The position numbers and the translations under genes were made by a program. A stretch of 64,000 nt of DNA from Wyeomyia smithii (Eukaryota > Arthropoda > Insecta > Diptera > Culicidae): the NCBI RefSeq assembly GCF_029784165.1, contig NC_073696.1:262366494-262430493 (forward strand), written 5' to 3'. This document shows positions 1 to 10,800 of the stretch, in pieces (position 1 is the first letter of the stretch; each line of letters starts with the position of its first letter). Below the pieces are notes generated by a model. That model did no database searches. It was not told the origin of the DNA and was given only the letters and a program-made list of their open reading frames with translations.

Positions 1-100
1 CAGAGCTAGAATGAAATACCGCTTTATTATGTAGCGGCTAAAGAAACTACGAGTAACTCTTTCGAAAAGAGTCTTTTTTCTGTTGAAGGAAAAAATTACA

Positions 101-421
101 ATGTTGTTCTATGACGAAAAGCTGTTCAGCATCGATGCTTTGTCTTACAGCCTCACAAACTGGTTCATATCCTTGAAGAAATTTGCGGATTTATTCCGTG
201 GAAAGTTATATTTTTTATTCAATTTGGACGTAGGTTGTGGCACAAACCAGCATAATATTCTAATTTATGAAATTTGTTATAGCGCGCACGAGGTTGTCGA
301 TATCGGAGAACTGCGTTCAAAAGGCATGCCCTTCCTTCGGCGTTGTCTTAAGAATGTCATCGATATTAAAGAAGAACACATTGAATTCATGTGTTTGAAA
401 GAACTTAACAAAGATATCTGA
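101..421 (+). CDS. Hypothetical protein or terminal exon, family not recognised
   Basis: An open frame of 106 residues starts at an ATG at 101 and ends with TGA at 419-421. Composition is not low-complexity: it has aromatic-rich stretches (LYFLFNLDV), a Cys-Gly-Thr turn and a charged C-terminus ending in ELNKDI. I do not recognise a family. The frame stays open upstream to about 83, so it could be the last exon of a gene lying mostly before the window. The following 360 bases are AT-rich, and no clear AATAAA lies close to the stop. A chance ORF or transposon remnant is also possible. Confidence 0.28.
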   Translation: MLFYDEKLFSIDALSYSLTNWFISLKKFADLFRGKLYFLFNLDVGCGTNQHNILIYEICYSAHEVVDIGELRSKGMPFLRRCLKNVIDIKEEHIEFMCLKELNKDI

Positions 422-812
422 GCTCGAAAATTTTGATATTACAGCTTAAAGTAGTTGAAAATGACATTTGAAGTAGTACCACACATTTTCGCTTTTCATC
501 CTGCCGCACCCTGTAAACCAAGAGAAACAATTCACAAAATGTTTAAAAGTCCTCGGTAAATTTGTATACAAAATTGAAAAAAAAATTCAATTTTATAAAT
601 TATAGTATTCTGCATGGGAGAGTTTCAAATTAATTTCAGTTTCTTGATTTTTTTCTTGAAATATATTTTTTCCTTAAAATATCTCTAAGATGTTTAAAAC
701 CTCACACAAAGAATAGGTCAACTGGATAAATTTATTTATTTTATTACAAACGTTCACATCAATGGACAACGTAATTCTAATTCCCTAACAAAAAAAAAAG
801 AATAAAAAGAAT
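422..812. other. AT-rich intergenic stretch
   Basis: No gene or repeat recognised. Short A and T runs only, with an A10 run just before the SINE-like piece that follows. Confidence 0.5.
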
Positions 813-870
813 GGGGAGCTCGTAACCTCAAGGTTACAGAGTCCGCTTTGACAAGCGCTTTGCAGGAAGA
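813..870 (+). repeat. tRNA-derived SINE fragment (A-box side)
   Basis: The stretch GGTTACAGAGTCCGCTTTG is shared with the minus-strand SINE at 24480-24690, where it lies between the A-box and B-box. No B-box (GGTTCGAATC-type) follows here, so this is only a 5' piece of the SINE, possibly diverged or truncated. Confidence 0.45.
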
Positions 871-1082
871 GCCACCTGGAATAAGCTAGGAATGTCATAC
901 GAATGCCGCATGACTGCCTAGCTAAAAACCTAAACGAAGCAACTAGACTAGGCAACTGGGAAGTAGGTAATATTTCCGTTTCACTTAGAAAATGCATTTT
1001 CAGCTGATGTTTTATTTGAAACCAGCTATCAGCAGTTTTTAAAACTTGTGACTGAAGACCTTTTAGCAATCGTTTGATTGTA

Positions 1083-1897
1083 CAAGTTGGACTCGATTTC
1101 CGGAGTTTTGAAAAACATTTCGCTCCGGATAATCGAACTCTCCGAATAATTTAGCCATTTTTTGTTTTTAAATTTGTATCTCGTTTTGTTTTTAAATTGA
1201 TATTTCTCATCTAGAACAGTGAGTTTTTTATTATAATGTATTGTACACTATATGTACATGTGCAGACGACAAAAATTAAAAATTGTCTTTAGACGGTTTG
1301 TCGGTGTTTGTTATACATGCATACGTAATTTTATTATCTTAAATATTAAGAAGAATTGAGGTGGTACATATACAGACCCTGTTAAATTTGACAACACTCA
1401 TGATTTTTTCTATATCTTGAGTGACCTATAACGACCTAGACGTTCGATATGGCCACTGCTGGACTACTTTGTGGATTCACGTCGTTCATGATTTCGATTG
1501 ATGAGTTTTGGTTGAATAATCCGGGAGTATTCAAAGCACAACCGGAACAGACCTACTTGTGGTTTTAAGTACTGCTTTGATCATGGCCATTATATTACAG
1601 GAATATGTTACGGCCGTAGATCCGAAACCGGTTGACCAATAGCGATTGTCCTCATCGGCTACGAAAACTATTATACCTTGGTTGTTGAGTAAGAATTGGT
1701 TGAAGGAATAACGAGGAAACTGCCAAAAAGAACGGGCTCGTACCGTAATATTTTTGAACAACTTCGAGCCTCCCAATGCCCGGAAGATAATCGTACGTTG
1801 TAGAAATACAGAAAAAAATACTCCGGATAGTCGAACGATTTTCTCCGGATAATCTAGCCCCGGATAAACGAGTCTCCGGATAATCGAGTGCGACCTG
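1083..1897. mobile_element. Pogo/Tigger-like DNA element, decayed
   Basis: The left end (CAAGTTGGACTCG, preceded by TA at 1081-1082) and the right end (CGAGTGCGACCTG, followed by TA at 1898-1899) are inverted copies. Subterminal TCCGGATAATCGA-type motifs recur at both ends. TA flanks and a CA(A/G)GT..ACCTG start/finish are typical of pogo-type elements. The minus-strand frames across 1531-1993 are broken and I cannot align them with a transposase. A second element with the same ends is at 31502-32106. Confidence 0.5.
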
Positions 1898-2099
1898 TAT
1901 ATAACATAATAAACATTCAGCTTTCCATAGAACATTACATAAAACATTCCATACTGCAATGCTAAAACCGATCGCGCTGCTTATGTTTGACAAAGTATGA
2001 GAGTTATTCCCAACAGGTGGCCTTCAATGTGGTGATAATAACGATTAACTACATCCTCACCGCGGTCTTCAAACACAACGGGTTGCGATCGTTTCAAAG

Positions 2100-3942
2100 G
2101 AGATAAAACACACAAATTAGGAAGAGAAACCGCCTAGAACGAGGAGACGGAAACCCACAATCCGCTCCGCTCCACTATTGTCAATAATTAACTCGTTATT
2201 TTTGTCTGCAACTCACAATCATGACTTTAAATCACGTTACCGTGGTCAAATCGTAAAACACAATCCCTGGAACGGTGGACTTTCAGAAGTGACACCGCAC
2301 GATACGACACACTGCGCTGGTGTTTGGAGTTAAAAATAGGCCACATCAACCCACGTCGTTGCTGTGTAGTGGACCAACCAATGGAACAGGGAACAGTTGG
2401 CAACACTTCCCGGCTCGTTGGCATGCTGGTGGTTTGCATCTAGGCGCCCAGTGAGTGCCATCCAGGTGGAGTGCGCATGCGTAAGTGCGGTTTGTCCGAC
2501 CTGAGATGCATTTCGGGACCAGAACGGTGCGTACGAGATTTTTCCGTGTCAGTTTTTCGTAACTCGTCTCTCTTTTCGGAGCCAAATTCGACAGAAAAAT
2601 CTGCGTGTGGTTCCAACGGTGTGGAAAATCGTGGCGAAGAAGAAAAGATTCCTACTGAGGCGTAAACTATTTTGCCTCAGTTTGGCAAAGTTAGTGGTTA
2701 CTTAATTGGTGTGCCACTAATTGATCCGGCTGAAAGGATACTGGTAGCAACTGTGACGGAGGGCGGAAGTGATCAAGGAACCACACTGGAAGGGCTGCAG
2801 TTAGTGCTCTAGGTGCATGCGAAAAGGTGAAATTTGCACCATTGCTACGTGATGAGCGGAAAATCGTCGTCGTGGTGGAAAAGAGGTGTGGGCGAAAAAT
2901 GAATTAGTGGCTGAAAATTAGATCATTTTTTTGTCGTTGATCACAGTGAAGAGCAGAAGGAAAAATAAAACGAACCAAGTCATAGTGGGTTAAAAATATT
3001 TTTCCTTTTTGAACTCCGTCCTCCGTCGCTGAAAACGACTAAAAGAAAGAAGAAAATCGGGTGGCTCAGTCAGTGGATAATCAGTGAAGGAAAACCGAAA
3101 AGAGAGTGAGAAATTGTGAGATCGAGTGTGGGACGCAGGAGTAAATATTCTGCACTTGCGCAAGTCTCTGTGAGGTGCAGTTAGTAGTGCTGGTGAGTGA
3201 GTGGTTGGGCGAGTGAAAAACCACCCGCTAATCGTGAAAACGTGTAAAAATCGTACAATCGTGCACTTCGAAATTCGATATGTACGTCACCAGGTCGCTT
3301 CGTCGTCAGTGTCATCGTCATGATGTAAGGCGAATCGCCTCTACAAAGTAGAGACATTCAGGCACGAACGCACGCACGCACGGTGTGCGATGGTACGTAA
3401 CGGCGGATCCAGTAACATACACAGGTGGCACATCGTTTGCCTCTGTCCACGCTCTAGCGTTGTGTTAGTGAAAAGTTTGCTGCAACGCATGAAGGTGTAA
3501 ATTGTGGAAGAAATTCTCGGAAAGTCGAGTAATTTTACACCACCCACCTGCGGTGATTCTTTTGAGACCCGATCGTTGAAACCGGGTGCAATCGGCAAAA
3601 AATTTTGCACCGAAAGTGTGGATTTGATGTGAATAATTAGGCGTTTCAGAAATGGTTCAGGGTAAATATTCACTCAGTTCAACCAACTCGCAGCGTTCTT
3701 TTACGAGGAAAAAATACTAATTTGTTTACTTTTGAGTTCTCTCCGGCTTAACGTATTGGTGTTGAAAAGTGATTATCTGTTCGTCAGTGCATATTTTATT
3801 TTATGATTCTCTACTAGCTACTGAAAGTGAAAAAAAGAATCACATCTAAAATTATGCTCTGCAGTAGAAGGCGATTTTTGTGTTGTTGAAATAATCCAAA
3901 TGAACGTATAGTTTCAAGAAAAAAGTTGAAAAAGGAAGCAAT
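2100..3942 (+). promoter_or_regulatory. Probable promoter and 5' non-coding exon of the TRIM37-like gene
   Basis: This stretch is GC-richer than its surroundings and, from about 2690, has the GTGAAA/AGTGAAAAA-rich texture common in insect 5' UTRs, with no long ORF. It ends at a textbook splice donor, GCAAT|GTAAGT, with GT at 3943-3944. The matching acceptor could be the CAG at 12478-12480, twelve bases before the first in-frame ATG of the TRIM37-like coding region; that would make an 8.5-kb 5' UTR intron. Initiator-like TCAGTTT occurs at about 2549 and 2677. Assignment to this gene is inference; it could belong to an unrelated transcript. Confidence 0.35.
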
Positions 3943-3949
3943 GTAAGTT

Positions 3950-4560
3950 CGGTAATAACGAAAAGTACGCCGTAAAGCAGAACAACTGAAAGGAAAGGTG
4001 TGATTCGAAGAGTAGTTTTACTTTTTCCATGAATTCTGCTGTGTACACATTTGCAATCGAGATTACTTCACGTTGTATTTTTTATGTTTACATGGAAAAC
4101 TGTGTTTGTGGGGCATATTTGAAAATACTGTATTGGTGAACATGTAGATAAATTTTTCATAATTAATATGCGTCTCCTTCGATTATGATCTTAGTGGAGA
4201 AGCTTCATTATTGAAGAATTTTTTCGTCAAACCACTGTGAGAAAATAACTACTATTGCAGTGGCAATTCATAATTTAAGGCACTGAATAAGCATTTGCCA
4301 TTTTTTTTTTTCTTTTTATGGTTATTCAGACTCCTCCTCAAAAATCAATCGTGAAAACTGACTACCTAATTTAATTTAGGTATTTCGAGTGAAGTTGAAT
4401 GGAAACATTGCCTATTCTTAATATTTTATTGCTTTCATATTATATAATGTAAAAAATAGCTGTAACAGTGATTTTGCAGCTCACTTACATGAAGTGGAAG
4501 TGGTTGTATCGTTCTTTTTAGCACGGTTCTTACCACAGAATATTTCCAAATTTCAATCTG
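3950..4560. other. AT-rich, nothing recognised
   Basis: If the 5' exon model is right, this is the start of the first intron. No ORF, tRNA or terminal inverted repeat seen. Confidence 0.5.
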
Positions 4561-4569
4561 TTTCGCTAG

Positions 4570-5700
4570 ACCCAAGCAAAATAAAGGTTAAATGCCTTTG
4601 GTTTCCTTAGCTTGTCCTTCATAATCGCTCAGAATGTTTTTATTTGGCGTAGTTCTGACGGGTTTGGCTGATTTGCTTCTTTCGGCACAAAAACAACATC
4701 GTTAACTTCTTTCAACTCCAGATGGGATTTGGCGCCGTAAAACTCCTGCCTGGCCGAAGATCGGTTTGGCGGCCGCTTTCATTTACGTCTCATCTTTTAT
4801 TATGATGCATTTCTAATGCACCAAAAACTCGCGGTACAGCTTCCTGGCGTGGGATTTCGCCGCCGTATTCTGTTTAGAACAATTCAAATTTTAATATTTA
4901 AATGGATCCTACGGGCTTTAGATGTAATTTTACACTCCTTTTTTTAAATTTATTTGTTTGTTTAAAAAAAAAAACTACACAAGCTAAGCTAAACTTTGAT
5001 AGTTGTCTTATCATGAAAAAATAAAAGAAGGTAAAATTCCCCAAAAACAGAAAAAAATGAAGCCAGAGCGGTTTGCTTGATTGTTATGAGGTTTTCGCCA
5101 AAGTTGTGGACAGTAATTTTGTTCTCCAGAAAAAAACATACATTACACGACAAAAAAATATAGAAAAATTAAAATATGGAAAAACTAAAATAGATTATTA
5201 ATTTGTCTCGAAAAACGAAAACTACACGGACATATGAATCGAATTGACTGGACGGAGTGGCTTTTGTTTGGCCGGTATAGTAACTTTTTCAAAGTTATGG
5301 GCAGTAATGTTGTCCTTACAAAATTTTTATTCTTCAGATCGAAAACAGTCGATCGAAACGGTTGCCCCTTTTTTTAATAGCACTTTATCGGTTCAGTTAA
5401 TCACCTTCCTTACTTTGAAAATATGCAGTCTAGCCCGCTTCACGTATCTTCTTAGCCACGTCCGGAAGTGAAGATTATTCCGCTGGAAGTAATCCTGCAC
5501 CTTTCTTGCCTTCACAGGATTGGTCGTCTTCGTGATGCCAGCTTACAGCTGGGTCGTCTGGGTCTCCTTGAACGATTTTACCTCAAGGGACACAGTAGAA
5601 TGGTCGACTCCTAATTGTTTCGCGATCCACCTGTGTGACTGACCTGGATTTTCAACGACCGCGCTCATAGTTTTTTCGCAGCACTTCGTGCTTGGAAGCT
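4570..5700 (-). pseudogene. Mariner/Tc1-family transposase relic, internally deleted
   Basis: Two minus-strand blocks read as mosquito mariner/Tc1 transposase. The block at about 5390-5690 gives the N-terminal helix-turn-helix: HRWIAKQLGVDHSTVS followed by a KARKVQDYF linker. The block at about 4600-4870 gives a C-terminal catalytic-domain piece with GQEFYGAK and then FVPKEANQPNPSELR. The central catalytic portion is missing and stops and shifts are present. Between the blocks are two related stretches, about 5077-5130 and 5254-5320, in direct orientation. Dead copy. Confidence 0.55.
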
Positions 5701-6036
5701 ATCTCGAACTGCTTGATAGATTATGATGAAGTTTTGCATATGTAAACATTACACTCTGAACTAGTTTTACGCAAAATCTCAACAATGTTTACCCATGCAA
5801 TAAAAAGTTATAAAGTAACGACCCCATGGTTCGCCCACATTATCAGAATACCCGTGTTTCTTCCACCCGTTTTTTTAATGTTCGCGACATGATGTCCAAT
5901 CTTTGTGTTTAAAAACGCAACAAAGAAATAACTGAAATCGAAAATAAATTTAACCTGGCGTAGTTCAGTAACTAACCTGATAAACAAACAAAATAAGTAA
6001 AAAAAAAACGAAGCTGAGAAATCCACAATTCTAGAG

Positions 6037-6665
6037 AAACATTTCAAAAGGTCCTATCTGCTTTGATCGATTTTTTGATCGATCACTTTCATTCAATCAC
6101 CACAACCTATTAAACACCTTTTATGACATGTTATTTGCATAGGTTGATAGCGGAGGGATCACTCTAGCCTTCTGAACGAAAACCAAGCTTGGGACAGTTA
6201 CTAAAGCTGCACCATTACCAAAATGAAGAGACGCTCCAAAAAACAATGAAAGCAGATAGGACCTTTTGAAATGTTTAGCTAAAATTGATAGCACAGGGAG
6301 TTAAATATGCTCGAATACACTTAATAACTTGTTGAAAAGTTCTGTTGAACCGTTCTGTTGAAAGACGTAATCGTAATCCTTTCCGTAGAGATTGCGAAGT
6401 ATCGGGGCCTTCCTTCAGATCCTCGGTCCTATATAACGCGGTGTTGATTTTCATTGATAAACACAGCTTCCCACGTCTGAGTACGGCTCCCCAAACCGTC
6501 GCCGCTCTGGAACCGTGGAACGGGGAGATGCTGGCAAACGTCGCCACCCACAGCCGATTATTTTGAATATTGTTCGACATCGGAACGAACAGTTGGGCCT
6601 GGGAGCTCGTCTTTTTGTAACTTTTGTTCAAATATCTAGAGAAACATTTCAAAAGGTCCTATCTG
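6037..6665. mobile_element. MITE cluster with a 24-bp terminal motif in alternating orientation
   Basis: The same 24-base motif (AAACATTTC..CTATCTG) occurs at 6037-6060 (+), 6253-6276 (inverted) and 6642-6665 (+). The first pair bounds a 240-bp unit and the second a 413-bp unit. All three copies are identical over the core, which makes this a short-TIR element family with two adjacent or nested copies sharing an end. ORFs beginning at these motifs on the minus strand are shadows of the repeat. Confidence 0.55.
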
Positions 6666-6693
6666 ACATCGATTCTTATCAGAGAAAAATGAA

Positions 6694-6880
6694 CTAGAAG
6701 TTTTGTAAATGTGGTAATTGCAAGTCGTAACGATCTTTTGTCTCCGGCGATCGCGCTTCTCGGATGGCCGCGACTTCTACCTTCACATTTCGTAGTTCTC
6801 TGGTCAATATGTTCACGCGTGCATATTGACCACGCGGGTCTATTTCTGATATTCCAAGTACCGATTTTACAGTCAATGTT
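6694..6880 (-). pseudogene. Non-LTR retrotransposon endonuclease-domain fragment
   Basis: A minus-strand frame contains LTRELRNVKVEVAAIREAR, which matches the start of APE-type endonuclease domains of non-LTR elements (the usual pattern is ..ELxxxxVDVAAIQExRW). Only this N-terminal piece is present. The catalytic GDFN and SDH motifs are not found nearby. A small palindrome at about 6802-6829 lies inside it. Confidence 0.4.
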
Positions 6881-7980
6881 CTCTTTTTGTTCGTCTGAGT
6901 CGTACCGACTGTTTCGATTTTTATCTACGTCTGAATTGTTCGTTTTAGCCGCTCAGCCGTCTTCTCCAAATTAGACGCAGTAATACGCTGCCCAATATGG
7001 AAAACAGACGATTACAGACACTCTTTTAAGTTAGCACACGACCATGATTCCCACAGAGATTGGGACCCGATCTTCACTAAGGTTACTCGTATCCCAGTTA
7101 GCACCCCTAGGAGAATAAGTTAGCGATGTTTTCGCTAGAAGTGGCATGTCGCAGCAGAGCCTTGATTTACACTGCAGTTAAAATTTGCTAACCAACCGAC
7201 ATTTTTTGAATCAATTTAGTCATTGAGCTACAAATGCAGGTGCTCCACCGAGTAAAAGATCTGGAAACCCCTGAATCAAAGCATATGTAAACTACAAATA
7301 AAAGATCAACCCACATGGCGAGCAAACCGTTTCAAGTGAACGTAAAACGAAAAAAGCGAAGCAAAAAAAAAAAATATAGTGAGAAATTTTAACCAGCGAA
7401 TATGTCGCCGGGTCACTCACGGTACCCCTACATTGTGCACGGTGAGCAAACAAAAAATGACAGCAAGTCGACACCATGCGCGCCGGTTAGCCTTTATATG
7501 AGACTGAAGCTGACTTCAATACCAATGTTACACAGCGGGGGAAAATTGTATTCGAACTTATTGAACACCCTGTTGATCTTTACGAACTGACTCAAGTATT
7601 TGTCATCTGTTTTGCAGTATTCCTAAACATACTGACACACTCTTTCTACTTTCTTTTTGTTTCAAACTAAACTCAAGAAACATGTGTTAAACGACAAAAA
7701 AATAAATACTTAGTGCAGTATTTCGTAAGTACTTCTTACTTTTATTAAGGAGGCGAAATTTTTTGTTTATTTGCGGCTCATTACGAGGCTGAATGAAACG
7801 TGAACGCAACGGAACGAGAGACTAATTTATAGGTTTATTTCTAGGTGGTCTACCAACCTTTGTATTAGAATTAATTACTGACATACAAAAATACAATGAA
7901 ATTATAATATTCTTTACCATTGTCGCTGAAAGTTCTTACATCATGTATGATTTACTTACCTTACCAATCAGCTGTATCTA
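6881..7980. other. Intergenic or intronic, nothing recognised
   Basis: Mixed composition with several short open frames but no recognisable domain, tRNA or terminal repeat. Confidence 0.45.
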
Positions 7981-7984
7981 AGTT

Positions 7985-8325
7985 ACTCGATCCATGACTG
8001 CTTGTCGCCACTCTTGCAGACTGCGTAGGCTGCGGAGGAGATCTCCTTCCACTTGGTTGATCCACCTTGCACGTTGCGCGTCACGACGCCGCGTTCCTAT
8101 TGGGTCGTTATCCAGAACTATTTTCAGTGGGCTTTCATCCGACATCCTTACGACATACCCACCGATTTTAGCCGTATGAACTGTAGTGGGTTCCCCCTAC
8201 AAATGATACAACTCATGGTTTATCCGTCGTCTCCATGTCCCATCTTCAATTTGCACTCCACCTTCCGTTCGAAGATCCCAAGGGCACGCTCGTCCTCTAC
8301 GAGCAAGGTCCATCATGCATGAAGC
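7985..8325 (-). pseudogene. Non-LTR retrotransposon C-terminal (post-RT) fragment
   Basis: On the minus strand the frame reads GVQIEDGTWRRRINHELY, then GYVVRMSDESPLKIVLDNDP, then RRRDAQRARWINQVEGDL. This is the region after the reverse transcriptase in the non-LTR family whose proteins end with a ..GHVxRM..DxxxxRRxGRPRxRW..VExDL.. pattern. One stop interrupts it. The RT fragment at 20359-20829 (also minus) looks like the same kind of element. Confidence 0.5.
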
Positions 8326-8372
8326 AGTCGGGAAAAAAAAAGTTAACTGAAAATTTTCGCCTTTACTTCACA

Positions 8373-9063
8373 CTACCTAGATCCTAAACCCGAGTAAAAT
8401 TTACTGACATTAGAACCAGGGCCGGCGTCACCCTGGGTAGTAAGAAAAAGGGAAGGTTCATGGATGGCCTTCCGGCAGTTAACCGGAACAATCACCATGG
8501 CGGACGAAAACGTGCGCGTAGGCATGTTTTTCAGTTTTGCCCAGAAACACTCTATGGGGCCAGCTCCTCCAACAATTGCTTCGAGTGGTGAGTCAACGGC
8601 AGAACTTGATATTTCTTGATAAACGACGCAACTTACGGCAGGCACTTCTTACTATAAAATTCCCCGTTCACGGCCAGTCTGGAGCGAGAGAAGAGCGGCT
8701 TTGACATCCCCTTCTCGCTGATTGTCAGTCACAGCCGCACTTTCTTGGGGAACTTGGTGTGTCAAATGAACTTCACCTCGGATCTCACTTCCTTCGTGGA
8801 GGAAGTAAAATACAAAGTGCCCTGCCAGTCGTTACCATCCATGTTCGCCAGGTAATTTTCGCAGTTTGGCCGGTGGTACCAAACTCCTGACCAAGCGCAC
8901 GCAGTGATGTAGCCACTTTTCTCTCGGTCTTCCTCTTCAGCATCCTTTGGAGCTTCTCGTCGCTCAGGGTCGTCGGTCGTTCGGAACAGGGGCACACTGT
9001 TTCCAAAACTGCAAAAACGTGATCGAAATTATTTTGACCCAAAAAACTTGATTTTAGAGCCAC
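8373..9063 (-). pseudogene. Mariner-like transposase relic (family shared with 46765-47960)
   Basis: On the minus strand, the upstream part reads RPTTLSDEKLQRMLKRK..KVATSLRALGQEFGTTGQT. The downstream part ends with PIECFWAKLKNMPTRTF and VPVNCRKAIHE. Both blocks match the copy at 46765-47960, which has RPTTLSAKELQMML, ALGREVGTAGQT and IPVNCRKAVR. Most of the catalytic domain between them is deleted. The 5' side runs into the fold-back element starting at 8992. Confidence 0.55.
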
Positions 9064-10565
9064 AGTGTCTCCAGTAAAGTTGTTTTAATAATTATTATCC
9101 ATGTTATAGAAGTTACAGTTTTGTGATTAATTCACTTAACAGTGAAAAGCGAATTTTACTTTTTTTCATTTTTGCATATAAAAATTTATTGTGTTCAGCA
9201 GAGTTATAGCACATTTCATAAGAAACAACTTTGTCAAAGACACCATACTTCTAACTACCTATTTAAATGGACTTATGTAGAGTTTTCTACAGATTGCCAA
9301 TAAAAATCAATTTGAAATATAACTTTTAGTCGTTATTTTCTTCAATTTTTCTGTGATCTATAATGTTGTTTGCTATAATAAAACAAACAATGTCTGCGAA
9401 GGAAGTTTCGTTTTATCTCACATATTTCTTTGATTATTGACGATTTTTATTAAAACAATGCATTAATTTACTAACAGATATCTTCAAAATCTGCAAATAT
9501 CTGCAGACTAAACCATTTCTATATTGAAGTATAACCAAAACATTATTCAATCCAGATATAGGCATTTGTCTCTCGCTGTTTTCTGTGTTTATATCTGTAA
9601 GTAAACTGATGCACTATTTTAATAGAAATCTTCAATAACTAAATAATTATTAGATATAAAAAGAAGCTTTTTTCCGTGAACTCATGCGTTTTATTATACT
9701 GAAAAACATTGTAGAACATTGAAAAATTTTAGAAAATCACTATAAAAAGTTATATCAAAAAATGATTTTAAGGGACATTCTAAGAGAAACTTTACAATAG
9801 TTCATCAAAATTGGAAGATAGAAATATGGTGTCTTCGACAAAGTTTTTTCTTATAACATGTGTTAAAACTTTACTCAGCAAAGTGGATTTTTGTATGCAA
9901 AAACGAGAAAAATGAAATTCGTTTCTCTCTTTTGGGTAGATTAATCACAAAATTCTAACTTTCATAGAATGAAGAATGATTAACAAAACAACTTTGCCGA
10001 AGACACTATGGTTCCAAACTTATGTTTTTTTTTTGAGATTAAAGTAATTAGTGTGAATTAGTGCATTGTTTGAGTAGAAATCGTCAATAACTATAAGAAT
10101 ATATAACAATATCGCATGCTTAGCCTTGGGGCTAATAGCGGTTTCGATCAACTAGAATAGTTGAGAGAATTCGTTATCGATATTGTTTTTAACGATAATA
10201 TAGCATTTAACATTGAAAAATTGTAGAAAACCACTACTAAAAGTTATATTGAAAAAAAAAAACTGATTTTTAAAGACAATCTGTAGAAAACTCCACATAA
10301 GTCCATTTATATAGGCAGATAGAAGTATGGTGTCTTTGACAAAATTGTTTCTTATGAAATGTGCTACAACTTTGCCGAACACGATGAATTTTAATATGCA
10401 AAAATGAAAAAAGGAAAGTTCGCTTTTCACTGTAAGTTGGATTGATCACAAAACTGTAACTTTTATAACATAGAGAATATTTATTGGAGCAACTTCACTG
10501 AGACACAGTGGTTAGTTGGGTCAAAATAATTTCGATCACGTTTTTGCAGTTTGGAAACAGTGTGC
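8992..10565. mobile_element. Fold-back element with ~370-bp inverted arms
   Basis: The left arm, about 8992-9365, is the inverted copy of the right arm, about 10195-10565, with clear similarity along its length (both contain the CAAAGACACCATACTTCTA stretch). A third, more diverged copy in right-arm orientation spans about 9710-10035. The outermost about 50 bp of each arm coincide with mariner-relic sequence. Either the inversion includes part of the host element or the mariner ends were duplicated with it. No ORF of its own. Confidence 0.6.
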
Positions 10566-10800
10566 GGGGGTTCTTTCGATGCTTTGATTCTTGTCCAATA
10601 GCGATAAGATATTGTAGATGCAGAAACGGACGCATCCGGCGTGTCGCATTCGTTTTCGACGTTGCGAGTTACCGTTATTTGGACGCGCACACATCTGAAT
10701 GAATTAGTTTCGCTGGTTCTGCCATCACTGTTAGAGTTCGAGTTATTTTTTGCTGCTGACTCATGGGTTACTATGATTGATGCTGCATGGGTTTTTTCGC
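10566..10800 (-). repeat. Terminal part of the mariner-like relic
   Basis: The stretch ending at about 10790 (CACTGTTAGAGTTCGAG ... ATGATTGATGCTGCATG) is similar to 47865-47943 at the end of the second mariner copy (CACGGTTAGAGTTCGGC ... ATGACTGATGCTGCATG). It is likely the 5' terminal region of the family. Confidence 0.45.

Noticed and set aside
785..1069. 94-codon minus-strand ORF
   Set aside because: Starts in the SINE-like fragment and ends in a low-complexity Phe run from the poly(A) tract; no domain.
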